Source: Larix sibirica (lineage: Eukaryota; Streptophyta; Pinopsida; Pinales; Pinaceae). Taken from it: 16,696 nt of DNA. This document shows positions 8,159 through 16,696 of this stretch, in pieces; position 1 is the stretch's first letter, and the number at the start of each line of letters is the position of its first letter. The notes beneath the pieces were generated by a model. That model saw nothing but the letters and a program-made list of their open reading frames with translations, had not been told where the DNA came from and did not search any database. Both the position numbers and the translations under genes were made by a program. The stretch is from positions 2,227 to 18,922 of the forward strand of contig NWUY0300038788.1 in NCBI GenBank assembly GCA_004151065.3. The letters are read 5' to 3'.

Positions 8159-9753
8159 ATGATGGATGCTTTGGTGGGTTCTGTCGATATGACTACAGGT
8201 TCCACGGAACCGACGATCACTTTTTGACCAAACCCCTCTATCATGGTGGATTTTGAAGCATGGTCATTTTCGATGGGGTCACGGGATAAACGGGATTTGG
8301 CGGGTCCTGCTCCTCGAAATGGCATATCTAGGGTTTCCCCTTCTTTCTTGGAACATGATAATATTAGCAAGCAATGTTCAGTTATGGGATAGTCGGAGAT
8401 TCATTTTGAAAAGGTTAAAAAGGGAAGGCCTTTGTGCGTACTTGGTAAGGATATAACGTTCGACATGGTTACTACTCTCAACAATCGTTCCCTCACTGGG
8501 AAATTTGAGTACCTCAAGCTCTCCAGAGCTAAGATTGTTTCATGGGTTCACAGTAAGTGGAAGGCCCATATTGTGAACATACCGTGCATTCTGATGCTGG
8601 CTAATGGATGGGTCTTATTCCTTTTCCTATCAGAAGAGGATCATTTGGAAGTCGAGCAACGTTATTGGGTGCTGGGAAAGGGATCGCTGGTTCTGTATTG
8701 ATGGTATCCTACTTTCGACCCTCGAAAGGCTACTCTCAAACATCACCACCTGTGGGTTATTTTACCCGAATTTCCATTACAATGCTGGAACTTCAAGGGT
8801 TTTTTGGCAGTCGCTAACACTATCGGTAGTCTTATCCTGATCGAAGATGAAACCCCTGTGGGTGTTGAAAGAAATTATTCCCGGATGCTGGTGGACCATG
8901 AATGTGAGGAGGGTTTACCAGAAGACATGGAAATTGTTTGGGATGGTAGTTCATTTGTGCAGAAGTTGGACTACTCGAGAGTCTCATTTTGTTGTTTTCG
9001 CTACAAAGGTATTGGTCACTACATATATAAGTGCACTTTGCACCGGACTCCGGCACACTATGGATCAATCTCTCCTTCTCCGGTGGAGGTTGAGAGCCGG
9101 GATGACTACTTTCGCTACTTTTTTCCCCTTGACATTGACTCGGTGTAGGAATGTCTAGGTATGTTCAATAAACTTCTTCCTACCTTAGCTAGGTTTATTC
9201 CTACACAGGTTATTATCAATTATCTTTCACTCCTAGTGCACCTACTATTGAACCTACTTTGACTGTTGGTTCCATTCCGGTCCCTTGTTCACCTATGGTT
9301 CCTCCCTCCTCCCCATGTAGGGATATTTCTCCTGGGTTGGACTGGAATTCACCTGGGGCTCCTTTCCCTTCTGTCGAACATCCTTTGGGGATAAATATTT
9401 CCCTGCCTTTCATTCCGGATCCTGACAATACTCCTTTTGGTGTTTTAGAGTCATATGAATTCGCTCTATGCATTAAGTTACCTCTCTCTATCTATTCCAC
9501 TAGGGTTTATGGTGATGTCGATACCCTCCCTATCTCCTCTATCAGGAAGGAGAATGTCACTATCTGGAAGCTGCGCAAAAATTTAAAAGGAAAGATTTGG
9601 AAGGAGGTATCTTCCCTGGGATGTCTAAACCCAGTTGTGTCTTCTTTGTTTGATAAGGGACTGGATAGGTTCTCCTCTCCTACTGTTCCTCTTACTGCTC
9701 ATTCTTCGGCCCTTAGAGATAGTGCAGCCTTCAACTCGGTGCCTCCATGTTAA
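8159..9753 (+). pseudogene. LINE ORF1, DUF4283-like and CCHC knuckle protein, broken
   Basis: ORF1 proteins of plant L1-type elements bind element RNA and form the transposition particle. The start is the first of two adjacent ATG codons (8159 and 8162). One frame then carries the whole domain part to 9148, interrupted by TGA 8225, TAG 8390, TGA 8699 and TAG 9146. The DUF4283-like region (about 8400-8850) includes GKFEYLKLSR, LANGWVLF, YPTFDPRK and LWVILPEFPLQCW. A CCHC zinc knuckle follows at 8993-9034, but its second cysteine is Tyr (TAC 9002-9004). After a frameshift between about 9149 and 9240 a proline- and serine-rich tail continues in another frame to TAA 9751-9753. The total is about 530 codons, a normal ORF1 size. 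The last bases overlap the ORF2 start. The stop at 8699 fits CGA to TGA. Confidence 0.85.
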
Positions 9754-12700
9754 TTTCCTCCTTAAATGTTTGTGGGCTTTGTAACGGCCCTAAGAGAGTA
9801 GCATTAAATTTTTTTATTGATCGCTTCAATCCTTCCATTCTTCTGTTACAAGAAACTATGTTATCTCTTGCTAATGCGCTTAAGTTTTTCCTTTGTATTA
9901 TGCCAGGTTGGCGTGCTTATGCAGTTGATGCTTCAAGGTTTTCTAGGGGCACCCTCACTGCATGGAACCTTGAGATCACTGACATGAGAGCCTACCGTAC
10001 TTGCGTAGGTATAGATATTGAAGGAAATTTTAAAGGTTTTGACAGGTGTATCCGTGTTCTTAAAGTGTATGCTATGTATTCCAACCATCGACCATTTTCA
10101 GAGTGGATTTTGGATAATGGCCTACTGCATACTCGTGAACTTATTCTTGGAGGAGATTTCAATTTTACCCTCTTAGCCTCGAAGGTCTTGGGTGCGAGCT
10201 GGTCTATGGATCCCCTAGAAGATTTATTTCAACACATTTTTGATGATGCCAACCTGGTGGATGTGGTCCCTCACATGCTCTTACCTACTTGGTCTAATGG
10301 TAGAACAGGTAAGGATAGCATTGCCAAAAGACTTTACCGTTTTTTTATGGTGGATTCACTTTGCACATCCTTTGGCCCTTTTCGATTGTGGGCCTATTCG
10401 CTTGGTCATTCTGACCATAAAATCGTCTTCCTGCAGATTGATTTTGAGTAGCATTTCGAGAGGTATATGTTCAAATTTAACCCTGTTTGACTCGGTGATA
10501 CTTCTTTTTGTCAGCTTGTCTGGGACTTTTGGCATACTAGTTCTTTGGAGGTTCATGGAACCCCCATGTTTCGTCTCACTTACCGTCTCTCACTCCTTCA
10601 GAGCAAGGTTATTAGCTGGGAGAAGGCTACTAAACTTTCCAACAAACAGAGACTCTTGGATATCGACAGTACTATACAATCACTCCCTTCTATGACAGAT
10701 GTTGGGATGTTCTCTTCGGTGTATTTGGACAAATTAAAAGTATCAGAAGGGGAAAAACTCCATTTGCTAGGGATTCAAGAGGAGACCTGGCGTCAAAAGA
10801 TCCGGACCTTATGGATTAAAGTTGGGGACAACAATACTAAGTTTTTTCACAAGTACTCTAACCATAGAAGACTTGTTATTTCTATTTGGGAGATTGAAGC
10901 AGACCCTGGTCATGTGATCTTCGACTCTGCTTAGCTGAAAGAGGTTGTTGTCACAAACTTCCGTGGGATTTATAAATCTTCTAATGACACAAATTTGGAA
11001 GACCAACTATGAACTATCAAAATATTTCCCTGTGTGTTTGACGAGAAGGCTTGTTCTATCATTAGAAGGTTGGTTATGGCTGGGGAGGTCTTAAAGGTTC
11101 TTCAATTGTTTGCTAAGGACACGTCACTGGGACCTAATGCGTGGACAGTCAAAATTTTCGTGCATTTTTTTCCAATGCTCGAAGATGACATTATATAGGC
11201 TATTTAAGATTCTTGGTTGAAGGCTCTCATTCCTGATTGCTTAAACGCTACGTTCATTACCCTTATTCCCAAGTTGGATAAGCCAAAGGCTTATGGCAAT
11301 TTTAGACCTATCTCACTGTGCAATCTACTCTACAAGGTGATCTCCAAAATTATTTCCGATCGTATTAATGCTTACCTAGAGAGGTTTATTTCGACTGAGC
11401 AGTTTGGTTTCCTACACCCTAGACAACTGTTGGATGCAGTGGGTATTGCACAGGAATCATTACATTCAATCAAGCTTAAGAGGGTTGATGCTTTCATCTT
11501 AAAACTAGATGTTGTCAAAGCTTACAACCGCCTCAACTCGACTTATTTACGCTTTATTCTTATTCAGATAGGTTTGAAGTTGGATATGGTGAATTGGATT
11601 ATGTCATGTGTTACTTCTACTAATTTTTCGGTGTTGGTGAATGGCTCTCTGACAACCTCCTTCTCTTGTTCGAGGGGCATACGACAGGGTTTCCCGTTCT
11701 CGCCCTACCTGTTCATTTTGTCTATTGACGGATTGATTATTCTCATCAACGATGCCAAGACTAAGGGTCTCATTAATGGTATTAGAGTGGCGAATGCCTT
11801 AAACATTTCCCACCTTTTGCTTGTTGATGATGTGCTAGTTTTTGGAATGGGTTCTTTGAATGAGCGGTTACATTATAAAAATGTCACCCAATGCTTCTGT
11901 AATTCTGTTGAACTGGAGATCAGTGCTGTCAAGTCCTCGTTTCTCTATCAATGTTAGGATGAACTTCTTAGGGCTCAGATTGGAGATTTTTTCTCTTATA
12001 ACTTTTCAGAGATCAATACTGGTTCAAGTATATTAGTTATTTTCTTAAACCTAGTGGCTATAAATCGACGGATTGGAAGTGGCTCGTCAAAAAATTCCAA
12101 TACATAATTAATGGTTAGGCCTTCTAGTATCTTTCTTTGGGAGGTAGACTTACCCTGCTTTGCTCTGTACTTCAAAGCTTACCTATCTTTTGGTTTTCTC
12201 TATTTTTTTTTCCTGTGTCTGTCATTCATACTCTGTAGAGGATTTTCTCAAATTTCTTATGGTCTAAAGTTGGCAATAACTCTTTGACACATTTCACATC
12301 CTGGGTGTCTATCACTAAACGTAAGAGTTTGAATGGTTGGGGTATTAAGGACATTCGAATCTTCAATTTGTCTTTGTGTGTGAAGTATTTGTGGAGGAGT
12401 CTGTTTGACGATGGACTTTGGGGGAAGGTTGTCCGAGAAAAATACCTTGGCCCATTTCCAATTCCTCTATGGCTTTGGAAAGGTTAGTGTTGTGCTATTG
12501 CTTCTTTCCTCTGGTGTAGTTTCATGAAACCCTTTCCAATTATCAACCATTGTATTGTTTGGGAGGTTGGCCGGGGCACCCAGGTTTTCATTGGCATTGA
12601 TCCTATTGTTGGGTTAGAAGATGATTTCAGACTCCCAGCTTTTGTCATTCATGGTCTTCATAGTTGTAATGTATTTGTTTTGAAACAAGCTTCTTGATCC

Positions 12701-13816
12701 TTGGAAAGGGATGACACTCACTGGAAAACGACGTTGGATATTGGTCTGGAACCATGTCTTCATGCTTATTGGGATAGGTATGTTTCGTTGTTGGTTCATG
12801 CTGGGATCATTTTGTCCCATGAGGAACATTATTTGCACTGGTGCACCAACAACTCCTCTGGTGTGGTCATGGCTAGGGAAGCTTACAACTATTTGATGCT
12901 TCAGGAGCCGTATGGTGGTAGTTGGCTACATTGCAGGATGATTTGGAAAGTTAAATTTCCACTTAAAGTTCGCTGCTTTACCTGGTTGGTTATTCATAAT
13001 AAGATCCTGACTTGGAGCAACCTTAACAAATGTGGTTTTTCTGGTCCAAGCCACTGCATCCTTTGCTTTATTTCTAATGAGACTGTTGATCATTTGTTTG
13101 TGCATTGCAACTTCTTCAGAACACTGTGGACATGTCTGGAATCTTTACTAAACTTTCAATTCTCCTGGGGGTGTGATATTGTGGTGGATAATTTGAAACT
13201 ATGGTTTGAGGCTCATATTTTTTATTATGCTCTCCCCTTTATTGTGTTTTGGAAAGTTTCGAAGTGTCATAACCGTTGGATTTTCCAGGATGAGACAGGC
13301 TCGGTTCCTTGGCTAGCTATTAAGATTCCGGGCTATTTCTCTTGTAACAACCATTTGCTCCTTAAGAAGCAGCGATTGATCTTGGCTTTCTCGAAAACCG
13401 ATTATTGCTTACCTGTTTCTTTCTTCGATGGTGATTCCCAACATGGATGGTGTGGGGCTATTATGCTTCTCAAAGTATCCTCGACTCTTTTCTATAGGTT
13501 GCAGATGCATGCTTGACTTGGAACGAATACCCATTCTAAAATTCTTTCCTTATGAGGTATCTTTTACTTCACCAACTATGTTGGACTACATACTCTTACT
13601 ATTTTTGGTGATTCAAGAGTTGTTATATTATGGGTGAAGGGTGAATAGAGACTGCACTCTTTGGAACTGAGCAGATGGATCAAGCGCACAAGAGAACTGA
13701 TGTCTTTTTTTTCAGCCATCAATTTTGTCCATATCTACAAGGAGAATAATTTGGAGGCGGATCAGCTATCCAAAATGGTTGTGGGTGAATTGGATGGCTC
13801 CATTCACATTGAATAA
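9747..13816 (+). pseudogene. LINE ORF2, APE endonuclease, RT, zf-RVT and RNase H, broken
   Basis: This multidomain replicase has about 1356 codons. The APE-type endonuclease (9747-10445) shows SLNVCGL, LLLQET, GGDFN, TWSNGR and GHSDHK. A Tyr (TAC 10335-10337) stands where the conserved catalytic Asp of 'RLDRF' is expected. The RT (about 11240-11960) shows TLIPK, NFRPISLCN, LKLDVVKAYN, RGIRQGFPFSPYLF and VDD (Asp pair at 11826-11831). Both metal-binding positions are kept, but the usual D of 'KAYD' is N. A zf-RVT-like motif follows near 12930-13150 (CILC and HLFVHC). The C-terminal RNase H (about 13420-13790) keeps Asp at 13427, 13610 and 13760, but Lys (13538) replaces the conserved Glu. Stops occur at 10449, 10488, 10932, 11010, 11196, 11205, 11955, 12116, 12125, 12236, 12485, 12695, 13514, 13553 and 13646, and one T is missing near 12024. 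The frame ends at TAA 13814-13816, or at TAG 13862-13864 if that stop is secondary. Confidence 0.93.
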
Positions 13817-14060
13817 TTCCAAGAGGGAGTTCTGTTTAAGCCAGTTTGTGTGCATTTCTCTTAGAATGACATCTCAGTAATATTAGTTTTTTGTTTTATC
13901 TTGGGCTATGCTTTGTTATTTTTTGGTTGCCTATGTATGAGATTATGAGCACTAGAAATAGTATTTTACAGTTTTCTATGTACAATTAGGCACCTCACCT
14001 TATATGTAACTCATGACACAACTTTTCCTTTAATAAAAGTTGTTTTTTCCATTTGAAAAA
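13817..14060 (+). other. LINE 3' UTR and A tail
   Basis: This T-rich non-coding tail follows ORF2 and ends in AATAAA (14032-14037), a T run and a short A tract at 14055-14060, followed by the 3' target duplication. It has the expected layout for a LINE integrated from a polyadenylated transcript. Confidence 0.75.
14032..14037 (+). promoter_or_regulatory. polyadenylation signal of the LINE
   Basis: AATAAA lies about 20 bases before the A tail, at the usual spacing for cleavage and polyadenylation. Confidence 0.7.
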
Positions 14061-14062
14061 AT

Positions 14063-14080
14063 ATATAGAAAAAAGTTTAT
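14063..14080. repeat. 3' target-site duplication of the LINE
   Basis: ATATAGAAAAAAGTTTAT follows the A tail and matches 7593-7608 apart from a few extra bases. The downstream sequence resumes the repeat module cut at 7608. Confidence 0.65.
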
Positions 14081-14155
14081 ATTTTAATTTCTATTTTTAG
14101 CAAAAACTATTAAAAGCAAAAATCAATATAAACTTTAAATATTCGACTGTAGGTA
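14081..14155. repeat. right half of the AT-rich target module
   Basis: This stretch carries ATTTTTAGCAAAAACTATT, AAAATCAATATAAA and AAATATTCGACTGTAGG. It parallels 7420-7490, where the same sequence is uninterrupted. It is the displaced right flank of the LINE target. Confidence 0.8.
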
Positions 14156-15573
14156 GAATCAAAAAGATAATATGGCAAGTAAGAAGACTCCATTTATGAA
14201 ATTTTGAAATTCCACACTTTACCATATTTAAAAGGTTTTAATTTTTCTAATATAAAGCAATAAATCTTTCGGACTTTTGGGAAAAGGGTTTTTGGGTAGA
14301 GTGATGACCAAGTAATCAAGATGGACTTAGACCTATGGGATTTTGAACTTTGAATAGAAAGTACTGATCACAAGATTTAACTCAATTAAAGATTTGAGAT
14401 GAAGAGAGACTGACTAGGCCAACTGGGACACTCGTTCCTTTTGCAAACATGCTAGTGAACATTCCGGTAGCGGAAGTCAGTGTCCCTCTTTGCATGCGTA
14501 CTACTGGAATCTAAAAATTTTGATGGGGCAGATGTTGGTACCAACATGAACTTTGAAGCATGTGCACTGCTTCAAACAGACAAATTTAGCCACATGTCTT
14601 TTTTGTGGGCATTTGTCTTTCCTATGAAGTGTTTTTTTCTCATATATCCTTTAACAAACATGCAATTCCTTTTTGTACCTTATGGTCCCTTGTGACCTTT
14701 TGACACCTAGATCCATAGTGACCACTTCTTATAACCTAGGAAAATATGGATTCTACATGCCATGCTCATGTATTCTAAACTAGGATAACTGATAACCACA
14801 CATTGCTCTTCAGCTATTGCTCTTAATCCTTTACCTCTCCTCCATGAGTATCTGTGACGGCTCTGCATCACTAGTTTGAGCTTTCCTTGTGTCAATAGGG
14901 CTACATTTCTTCCCCTTTGGCCTTCTCATTCCAAGGTATAGCTCATTTTCCTTGCTGCCTCTTTGACCTTCTCCCATTTTTTTAGTGTTTCTCACTATTG
15001 TGTTGGTGTTAAATCCTAATCAATAAACTACTTCAATCCCTTCAGTTGCCCCCTTTCCCAGGAATTTGATTTATGTCTTGGGTACTCTGTACGATGAGCT
15101 TTAGAGGGAATCCTTTGTTGGCCTATTTAGAATTTTTTTCCCATCCTTGTTGCTGATATAAACAAGCATGGCCATTCATCACTTCTTTGAGAAAGCTTCT
15201 CCTGATATCCAGAGGGTTTTAACCTCCACCACCCCCTCCTTTATGCCTTTTATGTTAATGTTGGTTGGTCTTCTATGCCTTTCCTACTCTTTGAGAACTA
15301 TAGTTTTCACTTCTTTGAACATAATTTTCTTACCCTGCAATCCCTAGCTGAATGCTTACTATGTTTGCCCAATTTTTTGTAGTTATGATAAAATGGAAAT
15401 CTGGATACATAGGAATCAACATTTTTTTGCAGAAGAAGTAGAAATCTAAGACAGTATGGATGGATACTATAAAAAACTAGTTTCATTATGCTGTTGTATT
15501 GTAATAAATTCAAGTAACTTGGAATATGCAGAGATCACTAGTTAACACCTTCTCGTAAAGTTTAAATATTTTC
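14156..15573. other. unassigned DNA between the LINE target and the exon pair
   Basis: Short frames occur at 14480-14695 (plus), 14895-14707 (minus) and 15513-15307 (minus), without recognisable domains. If the exon pair to the right belongs to a host gene, this stretch could be a long intron. No tRNA, LTR pair or transposase was seen. Confidence 0.5.
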
Positions 15574-15799
15574 TAATAAATCCAATAATGGAAGTTACAT
15601 TTTGACATGATCTTTGCTTCTGGGTATTTTTACAGGTTTTGAAAAAATTCCTGGAGACGAAATCTAAAAAAAGGAAACCAGCTGATGAGGTTGGGCTCAT
15701 ACAAGATATTTTTCAACTTGCATTCCCTTCTAGTCATTTTTATTTGCTCATCCTTATCTCAACACTTCACCTTAGCAATTTAGTTGAAATGTTGCTTAA
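15574..15799. repeat. better-preserved copy of the exon-containing segment
   Basis: This direct repeat of 7095-7319 lies about 8.5 kb away. The match covers upstream intron, the 54-nt exon and the following intron part. It keeps both splice sites and an open exon, unlike the other copy. Confidence 0.9.
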
Positions 15800-15990
15800 A
15801 AATTGAATTGCTAGAGTTTTGTGACAGGATGTGGAGATCATTCCCAAAGCTAAAAGATCCAACTTTTTAGTAACTGATGAAGAATCCGACGAGGACTTAG
15901 GGGAGGATGGTCTGGATGAATCTAAGGAGGAAGAGGATGATTTGTTTGATTCAGTTTGGCCATTTGTGATAATGGTGGAGAACTTCTATG
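15636..15990 (+). CDS. two exons of a host gene, charged protein, family unknown
   Basis: Exon A (15636-15689) follows the acceptor TATTTTTACAG and is 18 codons in phase 0, with a basic patch KSKKRK that resembles a nuclear localisation signal. A 138-bp intron (donor GTTGGG, rather weak; acceptor TTTTGTGACAG) leads to exon B (15828-15990). Exon B has 54 codons plus one base, starting DVEIIPKAKRS, with an acidic run (TDEESDEDL, then KEEEDDLFD) and ending ENFY before a strong donor GTAAGC. Phases agree across the intron. The alternating basic and acidic stretches are typical of disordered linkers in nuclear proteins, and this inference is weak. I do not recognise the family. Neighbouring exons are not visible in the window, which would fit long introns. 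Exon A may also be read through the intron for about 37 more codons before a stop, so unspliced origin is possible. Confidence 0.5.
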
Positions 15991-16696
15991 GTAAGCTCTA
16001 TTGGAAATTTTAGTTTTGTCACATAAGTATCATAAGGACTATACAACCCCAAATTTCCAAGTATGTTTAGTATGCAAATATGGTTAAGTTGAAAGGTATC
16101 CATATCAATAAAGTGTTCATATTCTAGTTTTTTTTTAATAAATTTTATAATTTTTTATATAATAATAATTATTTTGTGGCATTTTTTGTTCTTTTAATTC
16201 TTGTATTATGGTTTTTATACAAGTGCTTAAAATATTACACATATATGTGTAGAGAAATGAAATGAAAATATATATTTATGTCCAAAAGTGAACAAAATAG
16301 GTCAATAGGACTAGGAATAACAACAATTTACCATATCAATAAGTAGTGTTGTATTAAAATGTTCAATATTCTGATACATCAAAATAGAGCTCATCTCAAA
16401 ACATACACACTAAATCTTAGCGCAAGGATACAATAGTTGTGACATCCATGTTACTATTTATTCTCAGAGAGACTATCCACAAACAAACATAAATCTTGGG
16501 AGTGTGAATATTTTATTTTGTGCACATCCTAATGCAAATTTATTTCTATTTATTCTTTGCACTTTCTTGTCTCAATTGTCTGGCTTCCTGTTATGGGTGT
16601 TTAACATTTAAAGCCACATAGCTTAGCAAATGCTAGAATATAATTCACTTATGACTACATTTTGTTGTGCACGGCCTTGATAGTTTCAATTTGAAG
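15991..16696. other. AT-rich DNA, probable intron
   Basis: It begins with the splice donor GTAAGC after exon B and is AT-rich, with many short A and T runs. No exon, repeat or RNA gene is evident. It is probably the start of the next intron. Confidence 0.5.

Larger units (their letters stand above)
7609..14060 (+). mobile_element. nearly full-length, inactive L1-clade LINE with RNase H
   Basis: This non-LTR retrotransposon of about 6.45 kb has a 5' UTR (7609-8158), ORF1 (8159-9753), ORF2 (9747-13816), a 3' UTR and an A tail near 14055-14061, flanked by imperfect target-site duplications. Such elements copy themselves by target-primed reverse transcription: the ORF2 endonuclease nicks DNA and the reverse transcriptase extends the nick on element RNA. 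The presence of a 5' UTR, both ORFs and a tail shows the insertion is not 5'-truncated, unlike most LINE copies. About 18-19 in-frame stops, frameshifts and losses at key residues make it inactive. The flanking repeat module can be rejoined across it, which supports the boundaries. It is less AT-rich than its surroundings. The L1 clade is assigned from APE, RT and ORF1 type; plant L1 elements with an RNase H are already known. Confidence 0.93.

Noticed and set aside
7954-9473. minus-strand and alternative plus-strand frames within the LINE 5' UTR and ORF1
   Set aside because: They are shadows of the ORF1 frame or of the repeat units.
14480-14695. 71-codon plus-strand frame
   Set aside because: The first half looks mildly protein-like but matches no family; the second half is T-rich noise.

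Overview
The window looks like nuclear DNA from a seed plant with a large, repeat-rich genome. The AT-rich non-coding DNA, the long stretches without genes, and an L1-clade LINE with a DUF4283-type ORF1 and a terminal RNase H all fit a plant, and a gymnosperm such as a conifer is my best guess. The species is inference only. There are no bacterial-type operons, rRNA, tRNA or CRISPR signals.

Left third (1-6800): mostly AT-rich unassigned DNA. It holds short tandem repeats (42 bp x2 at 413-497, 33 bp x2 at 607-672, 132 bp x2 at 4001-4264) and a decayed Ty3/gypsy-type Gag segment (about 2942-3480). On the minus strand at 5322-6322 lies a candidate multi-exon gene or pseudogene of unknown family. 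Its first visible exon is inside a 130-bp tandem duplication (6255-6514).

Middle (6815-14155): a GAT-rich minisatellite is interrupted by a copy of an exon-containing segment (7095-7319) and by AT-rich repeat modules (7320-7608). A nearly full-length LINE of about 6.45 kb (7609-14060) is inserted into one of those modules. It has a 5' UTR with two hairpin-bearing 102-bp units, ORF1 (DUF4283-like region plus CCHC knuckle), ORF2 (APE endonuclease, reverse transcriptase, zf-RVT-like zinc motif, RNase H), and a 3' UTR with a polyadenylation signal and A tail. Imperfect target-site duplications flank it, and an uninterrupted paralogue of the target lies about 200 bp upstream. The element is dead: it carries about 18-19 in-frame stops, frameshifts in both ORFs, and substitutions at key residues of the knuckle, the endonuclease and the RNase H.

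Right end (14156-16696): about 1.4 kb of unassigned DNA, then the better-preserved copy (15574-15799) of the segment seen at 7095-7319. It holds a 54-nt phase-0 exon, followed after a short intron by a 163-nt acidic exon ending in a strong splice donor. These two exons are the best candidate for a functional host gene here. Its other exons would lie outside the window or across long introns.

No gene set acts as a cooperating new pathway. The most informative structures are the LINE with its reconstructable empty site, the hairpin units in its 5' UTR, the 8.5-kb-spaced exon duplication that ends at an ambiguous base, and the unidentified minus-strand gene with a duplicated exon.
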